Of a DNA stretch of 64,000 bases, positions 49,149 to 60,041 are shown piece by piece. The notes beneath the pieces were generated by a model, which worked only from the letters and a program-made list of their open reading frames with translations, did not search any database and was not told the origin of the DNA. This DNA comes from Talinum fruticosum (lineage: Eukaryota > Streptophyta > Magnoliopsida > Caryophyllales > Talinaceae): assembly GCA_021018815.1 (NCBI GenBank), contig JAITYX010000143.1:310001-374000 (forward strand), read 5' to 3'. The translations under genes and the position numbers were made by a program. Within the stretch, counting starts at the first letter, position 1, and each line of letters begins with the position of its first letter.

Positions 49149-52100
49149 TATATTCTGAGAGAGAGAGAGGGAGATGAAGATGGTGGATGAACGAATATCT
49201 GTATGACTCAGCGGTGAGAGAGAAACAAGGGAGGGTTTGTTGAAGGTGGCGGAAAAGGGGGAGAGAGATAGAGAGAGAGGGAGGGAGAGGGAGAGCGAGA
49301 GAGGAGTGATTAATAGTGAATGAAGCTGGAGTTGAAGGTCTGTCCCTAAATCTTCAATAAATACTGGCGCAGAGTGATAGCATCATGATTTTATAATTTA
49401 CCCAAAAATGAAGGACCTGTGTGAAAATATCTTGAATAACTTTTTGGGGGGCTGACTTGGCAAAAGTGAGCCTCTGTCTTTGCTCCTCAAATCTTGAATA
49501 CATACCCACATCCACATCATAGTATTAGTATTAGTATGAGTATTTGCATTATTTACCCTCCAATTCATATATTTCTTTAATTTTCTCCCTCCATAAATGA
49601 CCTACTTTTTCATTTGCAATAATATGTCTCCAAAACTGTTTGAAGTTTCTCTTAATTATTTATCTCTTATAAATTATTTTATTTTTATAGAAACTTTTTA
49701 TTCATTAACATAGTAATAATATCATCTCATTAATAATAAAGTATTATAAGTAGAAAAACAAATTCAAAAAGAGATTAGAAATGAAAGTGGAAGAAGAAAT
49801 AGGAATAGAGGGGAGCAGAGAGATTCACATTCAAGCAGGCAACTAGTATGCTCGATGGTATTCTCTTTGCAGATAATGTAGGTACCTTTTGGTTCAAATT
49901 TATTAAAAATTAGTAATATTTTTCGGGTCTACTGCACCAAAAACAACATTTAGGCAGGCACGGAATAAAAAGTAGGGAAAAGGGAGGGCGTGTAAAGAAT
50001 TAAAGATTTACAGAAAAAGGTGGAGCCTAGAAGAAAGGAGTGGTAGCACGTGTAGATGTGTAGGAGTGGGAAGGGGAAGGGGAAGGGGAAGGGGAAGGGA
50101 AGGAAAAGGGATCCTCAAGATTCAAAGATATACTTGTTTTTGAGTCTCCCAAGGACTTGATGACATACTATGTGACGCTTCTTCTAATATAACTATACTA
50201 TTTTATTCAACCCCCTCTTTTTTTTTTTTTTTTTTTTATTTTATTATTCCATCTCTCCTGTAACCAAGTCCACTACACGCTATATTTCTCATCACCAACC
50301 CCACATACAAATAAATAAATAAAAAATAATCATCAAAATATCTCTTTTGAATCACTAGTAAGGATTTCATTCATTTTAATTTCTCAATTGGGTAATTCTC
50401 AATGAGAAGCTTTTACTATATATTTTAATTTCTTTCGTTCATCAACCTCATTTAAAATGAACTTTACAGGAAAAAAAAAACATAGATTTTAGACAAGCAA
50501 AAATGTATAGAAAAGAAGTTGAAAGGTAAATCTAAAATATTGGGTTCTGAAGACTACACTAATGGTGATGATATGAATAGAATAGAATAGAATGGGCATG
50601 AAATAAAGATCCAGTTGTATTTTGTAAATATTATATTGATAATATCCAGAATTATATCCCCGACCCTGATAGGGAGATATTAATTAATAGGAGTTGTGAT
50701 GACATACTAGGTGACGCTTCCCTCCCGGATTATAATATGGGCCCATTCCACTTATGAATAAAAGTCTTGTTGTATTATTAAGTATTTTGTATGCTTTTAC
50801 TAATTTATGTTTCACTGTATAATAATAATATATAATCATTGATAAAAGATTGTCGGAAGACATTATTATAACACAGTAACAGTATATATATAGACTGATT
50901 GCGAGAAGCTATCTAATCTTATTCCGGTTGAAACGCTCATCTCACCTTGTTGCCAGCGGCGCCGTGAAGAATGAGTATTTTCATGTCCATGTATGTCCTA
51001 CCTAGGCTGCTAATATCAGTACGGAATGGGCCAAGACCACCGTCAAATGTAAGTTTTAGTTTTCCATCAGTAAGCTCTTTGTTTTGCCAAACAATGCCAT
51101 TGCCCATTAGGTGATATATTGTTACTGTAATTCATGATTTATTTATGATTAATGTTTGCTTAGTCAACCACTGAATTGAAGTGGACGCAATCAGATCCAT
51201 CGCGACAACGAGAAGGAGATGGCCACCATGGATGTAGCATCCTTATGTAGGTAAATCCATCCACCCATCCATCCTAACCTTTAGCTTGTTGCAGCAACTG
51301 CTATGATCTGAATTCTGAACAAGAAGCTGACCTGTAAGATGTTGCTTCTGTGTCTTGTGTTTTCAATTTAGGACCTGAGCCTCCATATCAACATTTAGTC
51401 ATCCCACAGATAAGGACTAGGCCGGGGGCACTTTTGGGCTTCGCAAAGACTAAACTATTTAGAACACAAAAGGTGAAGGCCACATCCACTCTCATATTCT
51501 CCCCACAAAACAAACTCATCATCACACCCTCAAAAGAATGCCAAACCCCTTGTTGCACCAGACAGACAACTTCCACTGTAATATGTTGTCCTGTAAGTGT
51601 AATGCAATACAGTTCGTCTGTCAATGTATAGCGTGTATTTTCTTTTATGTCTAATGAAGAACAATAGTCACATGCATGTTTCAAACCATGAGCATAGTAA
51701 ATACTAAATAGTAGTGACAAGCTCCCCTTCTTTACCTACAATGCAGTTACATTTATTCGCAAATCTCACATTTGTATTAACGAGATCGAGCTCCCGACTC
51801 CTTCCAACAAATGCAGCTTCTTTCATTAGTACCAAATGGTTACAGAGTTGGGCCTCAAGATCAACCACAAGAATCAAATTTGGAAAGAACATAGCTGACA
51901 GAGATGACACATAAGCAAACTAGAGAGGCATCGGTGATGCAACTATGCGTGCTTTTGTTTTCTGCAAGTGACAGTAATTTGAGTCAAATGGGCCTTTGCT
52001 CTATGATCCTCACCTTTTCATTGGTGTCTCTGTGATTTTAAGGGTGGATTCTCTTCTCTAGACTTTTAAGTAGTACGATAGATTGGAATAAAATCTCCCC

Positions 52101-53360
52101 ATGCCAGCCAGATTTCATTTCCCTCTCTCTATCTCTTAGCTAACTCATATCATATTCTCAACTTTCATGGATGATGCATTTATCCTCATTGGCTAGGCAG
52201 TCGACATGGGCATCTACCGCTCCATGATTCACTTGCCAAATTTATCCCTTATTCATTATGCCACAAGAGTTGCACTCTCTTCTTAGAGGGAATTTCAGGC
52301 AGTCAGAACATACAATACCTTCAAAAATACCAAAAACCTGCCTTTTTCATGAAGGGAAGAACAAATTTCAAAAGTCAATGCCTCTTTCAGCATCTCCCCC
52401 CGCGAAAAAAAGCTCCTGCCTGTCTTTCTGTCCTAAACTAAATCATTTTTTAAAAGAATCTAGCCTGTAAAATTCCTGTCCGTACCTACTAACGTCACAC
52501 ATTAAATGAGAGTAGTTTCTGCTAAACCCTGTTGCTAATTTACAGACACTTGCAAGTGAAACGTTTAAAAAATAAAGGGGGAGGGCGGACAACTTACTTA
52601 GCAGAATAGAAGTTGGAGGGCTGGAATCACATTTTGTAAATTCAATGAATGAGTGGGAGGTCAAAGTTATAATAATCAGGTGGGAGGTCAAATTCATAAG
52701 GATCAAGTGAGGGAGTTGGTTCATTCAATCAGCACGCTATTCTAGTGTGAATAGTACAGAATCATTTATGTTAAATTCAGCCGCAAATGTAAAACCAGCA
52801 GCCCACAATTTCTATCTTCCTCACTTTGCATCCCTATGTCGACTCAGGGGTTCAGCTGCTATCACCTTTATCATCTTTCGTTCACACTTTGCTAACAGAT
52901 ATGCTACTGTGTTTTTTGCTATGTGCCTATGCCCAAGTGATTTCATTCACCAACCCAACATTCTGCAACTGATCCAAAAAATGCAAGACAGGGACAGCCA
53001 AGACCAATCCATAGAAGAAATTCATCCAACATGGCAATAGACAATAATAAATCACAAAACAGCCCCCAAAAAACATCAACAAACGGTACTTTCGTTTGTA
53101 TATGTGTGTGTGGGGGGTGTGTGAGAGAGAGAGAGAGAGGACCACATGTATTCAGCCCATTTAGTACAAAAGAATCGATTCCAGGTTGAAGGATCTAGAG
53201 TCTAGATTATGAATGAAGAACAATACAAACCCCCACCGGACGCTAATTTTACAAGAGCAGACAATAAGAATCCAATGAGTCCACGAAGCACCAACAGAAA
53301 GGAATCAACATCCTCCCCCCACCCAACCAAAAAAAGAAAAAAAAAAAAAGCTGCAAGGTG
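49149..53360. other. COL14-like upstream region and gene-poor interval before MIR169
   Basis: The first 200 bp are a GA-rich leader/promoter for COL14. Farther on are a G-run array (50068-50099), a T run near 50218-50237, and only short frames without family resemblance on either strand. One stretch of near-normal base composition around 50930-51060 and 51184-51240 looks less AT-rich than its surroundings but could not be assigned. Confidence 0.5.
50068..50099 (+). repeat. (GGGGAA)n array, potential G-quadruplex
   Basis: Six runs of three or four G separated by AA. It is about 0.9 kb upstream of the COL14-like start codon, with the G-rich strand being the plus strand. Confidence 0.85.
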
Positions 53361-53368
53361 TATAAATT
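53361..53368 (+). promoter_or_regulatory. Candidate TATA box of MIR169
   Basis: TATAAATT sits 54 bp before the 5' base of the hairpin and 70 bp before the mature arm, in the orientation and spacing expected for a Pol II miRNA promoter. No transcript evidence is available. Confidence 0.45.
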
Positions 53369-53414
53369 CAGGCGTAAATCCAGCTTAGTAGAAGAGAGGC
53401 CCTGCATGTGGGCA

Positions 53415-53612
53415 AAGAGTCCTGGCCTGGTAGCCAAGGATGACTTGCCTTCAGCTCTCTAGAGGATCTCTATGCATAAAAGATTTCTTCTCTTCTTCAG
53501 GAAGAAGTCTTCTTCAGGAAGAAGAGGGAAGGTGGGGAAATCAAGAGGCTTGTCTATAGTATCCTCTGAGAATTTCAGAGGCAGTCATCCTTGGCTATCC
53601 TGGCAGGCTCTT
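53415..53612 (+). ncRNA. MIR169: MIR169 microRNA precursor hairpin
   Basis: The 5' arm holds TAGCCAAGGATGACTTGCCT (53431-53450, next base T), identical over 20 bases to the miR169h-n type of mature microRNA. The 3' arm holds GGCAGTCATCCTTGGCTAT (53580-53598), which pairs with it apart from a bulged T. Pairing continues outward (AAGAG at 53415-53419 with CTCTT at 53608-53612; CCTGGCCTGG with CCTGGCAGG) and inward (CTCTAGAGGAT with ATCCTCTGAGA). The whole hairpin is about 198 nt, normal for the long-looped MIR169 family. The loop carries a duplicated CTTCTTCAGGAAGAAG palindrome. miR169 cleaves NF-YA (HAP2) mRNAs and responds to drought, salt and nutrient status in other plants. No target is visible in this window. 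Confidence 0.93.
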
Positions 53613-54302
53613 GTTCCTCATGCTGGGCCATCTTTTCCAATCTCACTGAAGCTTGTATAAGTATTTTTCTCATTAACCCCTAAACAGCTACTGCATATGC
53701 AGTATTAAACATAAGGTAAGTCAACAAGGTGTATCCTTCAAAATGCAGCAATGGTTTTTCTTTTCACATCATTCATACGCTAGTTAACCTACAAGCAATA
53801 CCCTATGCCCAATGCATTTCATTGAACAGGCATGTGGTTTGTCACCGTCTTGCTTGCTTCTTATCACTTACATGCAATAAACTAATATGCACATCTTGAG
53901 GCACTCTCACCACACAGACAGGTATACAATTCAGTGAAGAAAACATCTTGACATAACTAATAACATTAGGATGTTCTTTTTCTTCACCCAATAGCTTTTG
54001 AAGAATGTAGGTGTCAAATTTAGGAAGTAGATAAGCAGCCACATGATCCCCTTCTAAAAAGAAGGTAACATAAAGGCATCACTAACACGGGAAACACCAC
54101 ATATAAAACCACGATTTGAAAAGAGATAATATGTTCAGCTGTATAATCAGAGTTCCCATACAATGACACATCTGTAACTTCACAGCTTCATCTATAATCA
54201 CAGAATCACACGATACATCCAGCACACTATAGCAGACATGGCAGTACTAGAAGAATGTGAAACACTTAGTACTAAACAAACTAACCAATCATTGTACAAA
54301 CT
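53613..54302. other. Interval between MIR169 and the GILP 3' end
   Basis: About 0.7 kb of AT-rich sequence; 3' ends of the MIR169 transcript and the LITAF-domain gene would converge here. No further feature seen. Confidence 0.5.
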
Positions 54303-55460
54303 TCAACCCGTCAATGCAAAACTGGGTTGGCTCCAATTTGGAGGATCCATCACAATACATGGGTCAGATTTCTGAAAATCCGCAACCTACGCAAGACGAA
54401 GAATGCCAAGTTGTAACGGACCGTATATCACTAGGGAAAACTAAAGGAGCAATAAATATACTAGAAGTGAAAAGCAGAGTGGTATCGCAATTGATACCTT
54501 GTTTCCGCAGCTGGGGCAATAGTGATACTTATGCCAGAGGCAGTCCATGGAAGGGCAAAGGAAGCAAATCCCCATCATGAAAGGCATCATGCAACCAACT
54601 ACTGCTGCCAGACTAGGCTTTGATCTGCCATTAGATATTTACAATGATAAGCGCCACAAGTTACAATCAGTCGAGGCCAATTTTAAAAACATTTGCACAA
54701 GCTAAGCTGTTTTATTTACAGCAGCGCTATTTTGGATTCTCATTTACAGCATGTCCAATTCAGAAGGAAGGTGCTTGATGTACAAAATAGTAATAGTGAT
54801 CCTTGTCAATGTCAACATTCTATATTCTACTTTCGAATACATTTGGCTCTGAATAGTAATTAGGTATGTCATTTGTTTGGTCAATTTCTCTGGTGCTTCA
54901 CTGAATTGGGGTTACAGAAGCCATGTTGAACCGCCAAATCGCCATCTAATTCAAGGAATTTGTTAGGTCTCCTCCAAGTCTGTTTCGATCATCGTCATAT
55001 GGTTCGAATTTTGCAAAACCCAATCGGGCCTTTCATAACCAAATTTCCAAAATCAAATTTGAGTAGAAAATACATAAGGAAATTTCCAAAATCAAAACTT
55101 GAAAGGGACGAACATTCAAATTGAAATGTTTAGGTAATTGGATCAGAATAAGCAAATATTGAGAGAAGAGAAAATAGAGAAAGACCTGACAGTGGTGAGG
55201 GCGGAATCGCCGCAGAAGGTGCAGTTGAAAGGAGCAGGAGTGTCTCTGAAGATGGTCTGTTGAATGGGGATGCCTTTGGGATCGCCGACAATGGCGTTGG
55301 GAGGGATAACTCCCGCTTGATGAGGGTTTTCTGCCACATGGAAGTAGTACGGCGGCGGCGGTTGTTGAAGAGGCGGAGGTGGTGGATGATGCATCACCGG
55401 CGAAGCCCCCTGGTAGACACCGTAGGGAATCCCCAGAGCCGGCTCGTTTGGCTTTGACAT
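54303..55460 (-). CDS. GILP: LITAF-domain protein, GILP-like
   Basis: Exons on the minus strand: 55460-55186, 54624-54498, 54386-54303; 161 residues, phases closed, no break. The N-terminal ~45 residues are proline-rich (HHPPPPPLQQPPPP). The conserved GVIPPNAIVGDPKGIPIQQT follows, then the LITAF domain: a split zinc site CTFC (80-83) and CPSC (128-131) flanking a hydrophobic membrane-inserting segment (AVVGCMMPFMMGICFLCPSM). It ends VMDPPNWSQPSFALTG. In Arabidopsis GILP (At5g13190) sits at the plasma membrane, binds the cell-death regulator LSD1 and limits hypersensitive death; it is also close to PBS1, SWEET15 and NAC083 there. The function is carried over from the family. Confidence 0.94.
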
Positions 55461-56535
55461 GTTCGATTCTCAAAGGCAGGAGAGATAGACAGAGAGAGAG
55501 AGGGAGATGGGCACAGAGATTGATGGTATTCGTATATAGGAATTAGGAATCAGATCAAGTTTAGCGCTCTGGTTATTGGTAGGTCTTTGCAAATTTCAAG
55601 CATGAAAAGGTTAATTCCAACAACAAACGCGTCTTGAGTTTTCAAGTCTACGGCTTTTGATCTTGTCTTCGCTTCCCAGTTCTGACCTTGACATTTCTCC
55701 GCTCACCCCACCACTACAACTTTCGTTATTTATAGGACCTACGTATGCTGATATGCGCACATTTAGATATAACGATTTGCACATAAGGGATACCATATGT
55801 TGCTAACCTTAATCATTTGATTGATGAGAGCTTAAAGATAGTTTAGTTCAGTTAGTCGATTACGTCCTTACTCTTTGTCTCTTATGTAGGTATTTTTAAT
55901 GAAGAAAAATATGTCTAACATATGGAGGAAGAGGGGATAAGGAGATGCCCATAATGAAACCGTGTATCTCTACATGTTAATTCAACTTTTTTAACAATTA
56001 AAATTGACTAAATTGGTCTAGATCCGTGCTCCTATACAATATATATAGCAAGTGGAGTGGAAATAAGAGGCACTAGATCGAGCACATACACATACACTAT
56101 ATTGAACAAGCTAAGTCTCGAACAATCAAGATCTTATCTTTACAGGATTAGAGTGTAAACCACTTTGATGGAAAGCTCATTACATTATTGTCTTAGTCAA
56201 AGAAGAGGACGGATTCGGGGTTCAATCGTTGCCAATGGCAGCAGAGTTTCTCCTCCTGATTCCCTTCTTGTAGTTAACCATCTTACTTTTGGGTTTGACG
56301 ACAAGAGGGCCTTCGCCCTGCCCCATTTTAAGGAATAAAATCTTAGCTTTCCGGCTCCAAGTGGATAAATTATTCTTCACGTACTCAACATGTTTACAGC
56401 AGGCCCCATCAAAGAAAGGCCATCCTTGAGCTAAAATCACAAAGAATACACATACCAAATCAGAAAGCAACACATAGCAACATGAAACACACGCGTGGAT
56501 TGTATGATCGGGCATTTAACATGTTGTACGTGGAT
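55461..56535. other. GILP upstream region and XTH 3' flank
   Basis: The GILP leader begins with an (AG)n tract near 55490-55502. An open frame on the minus strand (56222-56515, 97 codons, with WPFFDGACCKHVEYVKNNLS) matches no family I know. It could be an unrecognised exon or chance; I do not call it a gene. Confidence 0.45.
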
Positions 56536-57688
56536 CTAATTCGCAATAGTGCACTCGAGAGGCAAGCCTTGAGGGAACCTATTAGTGTCCTTGCAATAAT
56601 CATAGACCATGTAACTCTGCTGGATCGATTTTATGGTATCTTGATAGGAAGAATCAAGGTCTTGAGAAAGCCATCGGAACTTGGAAGATGAAGACTTGGA
56701 GGGCTTGCAAGAAGATGCTCCCTTTGTAGAAGACCATACACAAGCATTGGCTTTGAAGTTTTTGAAGGAAGCAACAAAGGGAGCGGCTGTCCAATTGGTC
56801 TTGATGCTACCCCTTGTGTGGCCCAATCCTCAGCGTCCCAAATGCTGCCGTACACCCTCATTGTTTGGTTATTTGGGAATGGAATCCCCTTGGATTCAAA
56901 GTTTCTGAATACTCTTATTGGAGTCCCATCCACGTAGAAGCTGAATTAGCAGAGGAATCAGTTAAGAAAGAATGCTAAAGCTTTAACATGTTACTCCATT
57001 ATGCTACAATTGCATTTATATCTATTTTTTGCTAAGGAAAACTAGGAACAAGGTAGATGAAGTAGGCACTCAGTACTGACACAATGAGTTGGGGATTCCA
57101 GAGCACAGAGTAGGTGTGGAAATTTGCAGTAGGATCGAACCAAAGGTAAAATTGTTGTTCCCGGTTTCCTTGGCCCTGGGCGAAAATGTTCGTATGTAGT
57201 ATGTATGGCTGACCGGACGAGTTTCCTAAGAACTCCAAGTCAACTTCATCGTGTGTGGCGCCTTCTGAGGATAACTGTGTATATACATACATGCAACAAC
57301 CGAGGAACGGACAATTATGAGATATAATTGGTATATAAATGAAATCCCAAAAAAAAAAAAAAAAAAAACAAGGCTAGCGAACAAGATGCAGGTTGAAGCT
57401 CTAGGAAAATGAAGTAAGAGTTATTACATAGTAGGCTGTTACAGTGCCTGCAGAGTTGCCAGAGACAAGCCTAATCTGTATATGAATGTTTGCGAAGAGA
57501 TATTGATTCTTGGATCGGAAGGTAGAGCCAGAGGTTTGATCCAAGGAGAGGGTGAGAAGCTTGCCATTATCGAGTATGTTGGCATGGTCAGATCCCCATG
57601 TAATATCAAAATCATGGCTGAAACTTGCAGCCTGTACGAGTAGGATGAAATTGCTGAGCAGAAGAGTGACCAACCATGATGCCCCCAT
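56536..57688 (-). CDS. XTH: Xyloglucan endotransglucosylase/hydrolase (GH16), one apparent frameshift
   Basis: Exons on the minus strand: 57688-57428, 57274-57081, 56940-56536. The signal peptide ([20 protein letters not shown]) sends the enzyme to the wall, where XTHs cut and rejoin xyloglucan chains. The catalytic box reads [10 protein letters not shown] (residues 95-104), with nucleophile Glu97, Asp99 and acid/base Glu101; the usual form is HDEIDFEFLG. An N-glycosylation site (NSS, 105-107) follows directly, as in the family. The C terminus has ACVW and PQGLPLEC cysteines of the XET domain. At about residue 195 (WATQGG) a G run is one base short (C run 56810-56813 on plus): as read the protein ends in nonsense, but the correct residues ([11 protein letters not shown]) continue in the next frame and phases close only with the base restored, giving 286 residues. 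Best fit is the XTH22-25 type. Confidence 0.92.
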
Positions 57689-57790
57689 AGTTAATCCTTT
57701 TAACACACACACATACACACATATATATATATATATATGCTCGTAGCGACAACTTCCAAACAAGAGAAGAATCAGAGTTGTACATGCTCT

Positions 57791-57799
57791 CTATATATA
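57791..57799 (-). promoter_or_regulatory. XTH TATA box
   Basis: On the minus strand the segment reads TTATATATAG, about 105 bp upstream of the XTH start codon, the normal spacing for a TATA box followed by a ~70-base leader. Confidence 0.6.
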
Positions 57800-58751
57800 A
57801 TCGTCTAAGCTAGGAAGGAGATGTTGCGTGAGCACAAGTTGTGATGTTAATTAACGAGCAAGTGGTAAACCAGGCTGGGTGTGTTAAACTTTCGGCTGCC
57901 AGATGGAGAGATAAAGATGAATATTAGCGATAGATGATAATGGGGCATTAATTAATATTAGTAATCCATGATAATGGAGCATTAATTAATCTTAGTAATA
58001 CATGATTCGCCGTCCGACTGCTATTTTGAAGCGATCAAAGTGCGGTGGGTCTGGCTTCACCATCACCGCTCTCCATGCTGTACGAGTAAAACAACATTGT
58101 GCTGATTGCTAAAACTAATTATTAATAATTAATAAGAAGCCCAAAATCCCTCTGATGGGTCAGAAGAGTGAATAAAAACCAAATGGCATTTGAGGGTTGG
58201 GCCATGCTACCCACTTTTCCAAATTCAGGCCTTGGGCCTTGGTTCTCTTTTGGTCAGTATCAACAACTTGAATCAACGTTACCCTAGACAGTTATCGTAG
58301 TTTTTGGGTACTAAGTATCTAATCTGTTTGCTATTTTATTATGTTGTAACTTGGTTGAAACTTACCGTTGATTTAAAAAAAGAATTTAGTTTGTAGAATG
58401 AAGTGTTTGTGCAATTTGGGAGGGCACATTATATTGCAAAGCGGGATAGAATTAATTAGTTATGACGATGAGAATTAAGAATGATTGTGAGTTTATGAAA
58501 AGCATAAATGTTAATTTTTTTAAAAAAGAGGGCAGTAAACATGATTAAGATAATAGTTATTGTAGGAGGAGCATAATAATAGCATTAGCATTAGTCCCAA
58601 TGAAGTGGGTATCCCATATTCCGATGTTGAATTAATCAAGAATGGAGAATAAAGAATGAAGAATCCACCCACGCATGTTGCCTTGGCTGTTCCTTCACTT
58701 TTAAAGCAAAAAACAAGATAAGGCAACAGTTCAAATATAAAGGGCTTGATT

Positions 58752-58775
58752 GGGGTTGGGGTTGGGGCTAGGGGG
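58752..58775 (+). repeat. Four-tract G-run cluster (TTGGGG-like), potential G-quadruplex
   Basis: Runs of 4, 4, 4 and 5 G separated by TT, TT and CTA. It is about 1.06 kb upstream of the XTH start and 1.3 kb upstream of the CFL1-like start. Confidence 0.8.
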
Positions 58776-60041
58776 CCAAGCCAAGCCAACCAAGGAATAT
58801 TAGGTAAAGAGGTGGGGGAGAGAAGGGACAGGGAAAGGGAAAGGGAGAGGGGCTCATCTCATGTGATCAGAAAGCTGTGTCAGATGAGATTCCCACATCA
58901 GGCTAAATACCAACTGCTTACTTACTACCCTCTTCTTTTTTTTTTTCTTTTTAGGATTCTTTCTGCTACTCTCTCTATCTCTATGTCTCTCTCTCTCTCT
59001 CTCTGGCCTTCCAAAAACCAAAGGAGCCTCAGCCATATTCTCGTGAGCTGAGCTGAGCCCATCCCCTGCTTCTTCATCTGTACTCTGTCTATCACTTATG
59101 TTATGTACCTTGTCCCTACCGCACTCTGCTCTCTGCCTGCTATTAGCTGCTAACATTTCTCAAATACTTAAACTATCCACCTTAATTTTTTCATCTTCAC
59201 TCTAATGCAAATTTTATTATTCTAATGCCTTTTGAATTAAGCAGTTAATACATATGATGCAGAGACGATAACAAGTACGTTTGAATAATTAATTATATGA
59301 GGGCTAAATAATTAATTCTATCATCTCTTATATTTCCTAACGCAACCTCTTTTACCATTTTCAGATACACTTTTTGTTGGACATGGTGCGGGGTGTTAGC
59401 CTCGTCACCTAAACTCATTAATCAATCCAACCATGGTTACAGCAGTGTATATTAAGACATGGTTTTAGCTTTTAAAATGAATTATAATTGTAGTAGTGGT
59501 ATTTATTTTGAAGAGTGAGAGAGAGAATATTGAAAGAAGAGGAATCCTCAGATATTGCAAAAGGCGAATCTACTAATATCAGGTGTCATTACTTTCAGGC
59601 TGGTCGTTGCAGTTAATCCTACAAAGAAAGCCACAGTCACAGTCACGGGCGACAAATTGCAGGCCTAAATCCTAATTCAAATACATTTAAAATAAAAAAG
59701 AAAAGAAAGCAGGGAGGAATCGGAGGGATGGCGCGTGTACATTTGACTTGACGTGCTTTTACAAAAATGCCCCAGCAGAAAGGAAGCTCTCTCTTTGTGC
59801 CCTTCATTCATTCATTCGCCAAAATTATCAAAGCGGTATGTGAATCAATCAATCAATAAGGCTGGCTTGGCTTGGCTTGGCTTGGCTTGGGTTGCCTTTG
59901 GCTTTATTAATACGACCCCTTCTCCAACAATATCCCCCTTTCCCTCTCTCTCTCCCCCTCCCTCTCGGCCCCCTTTCTGTTGTGCTCGCACATTCCTTGT
60001 TTGTGTTTCTCTGTAATTTTTGGGGAAATTCATATTAGTTA

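Larger units (their letters stand above)
57689..60041. promoter_or_regulatory. Divergent upstream region between XTH and CFL1-like genes
   Basis: 2.35 kb. The XTH side holds (AC)n/(AT)n at 57700-57738 and a TATA box. A G-run cluster lies at 58752-58775. TTGGC pentamers fill 59862-59890 and a CT-rich tract (59940-60010) forms the likely CFL1 leader. No gene recognised. Confidence 0.55.

Noticed and set aside
48591..49177. Long plus-strand frames opposite COL14-like exon 1
   Set aside because: Shadows of the GC-rich B-box exon; Arg/Gly/Ser-rich composition is a by-product of the antisense frame.
51388..51720. 110-codon minus-strand frame in the COL14-MIR169 interval
   Set aside because: No recognisable domain and no neighbouring exon; length is compatible with chance.
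56222..56515. 97-codon minus-strand frame downstream of the XTH gene
   Set aside because: No family resemblance and no splice or promoter support; kept only as a note.
58752..58775. (TTGGGG)n-like tract as an interstitial telomere repeat
   Set aside because: Plant telomeres are TTTAGGG; three units are too few and the tract is interrupted.
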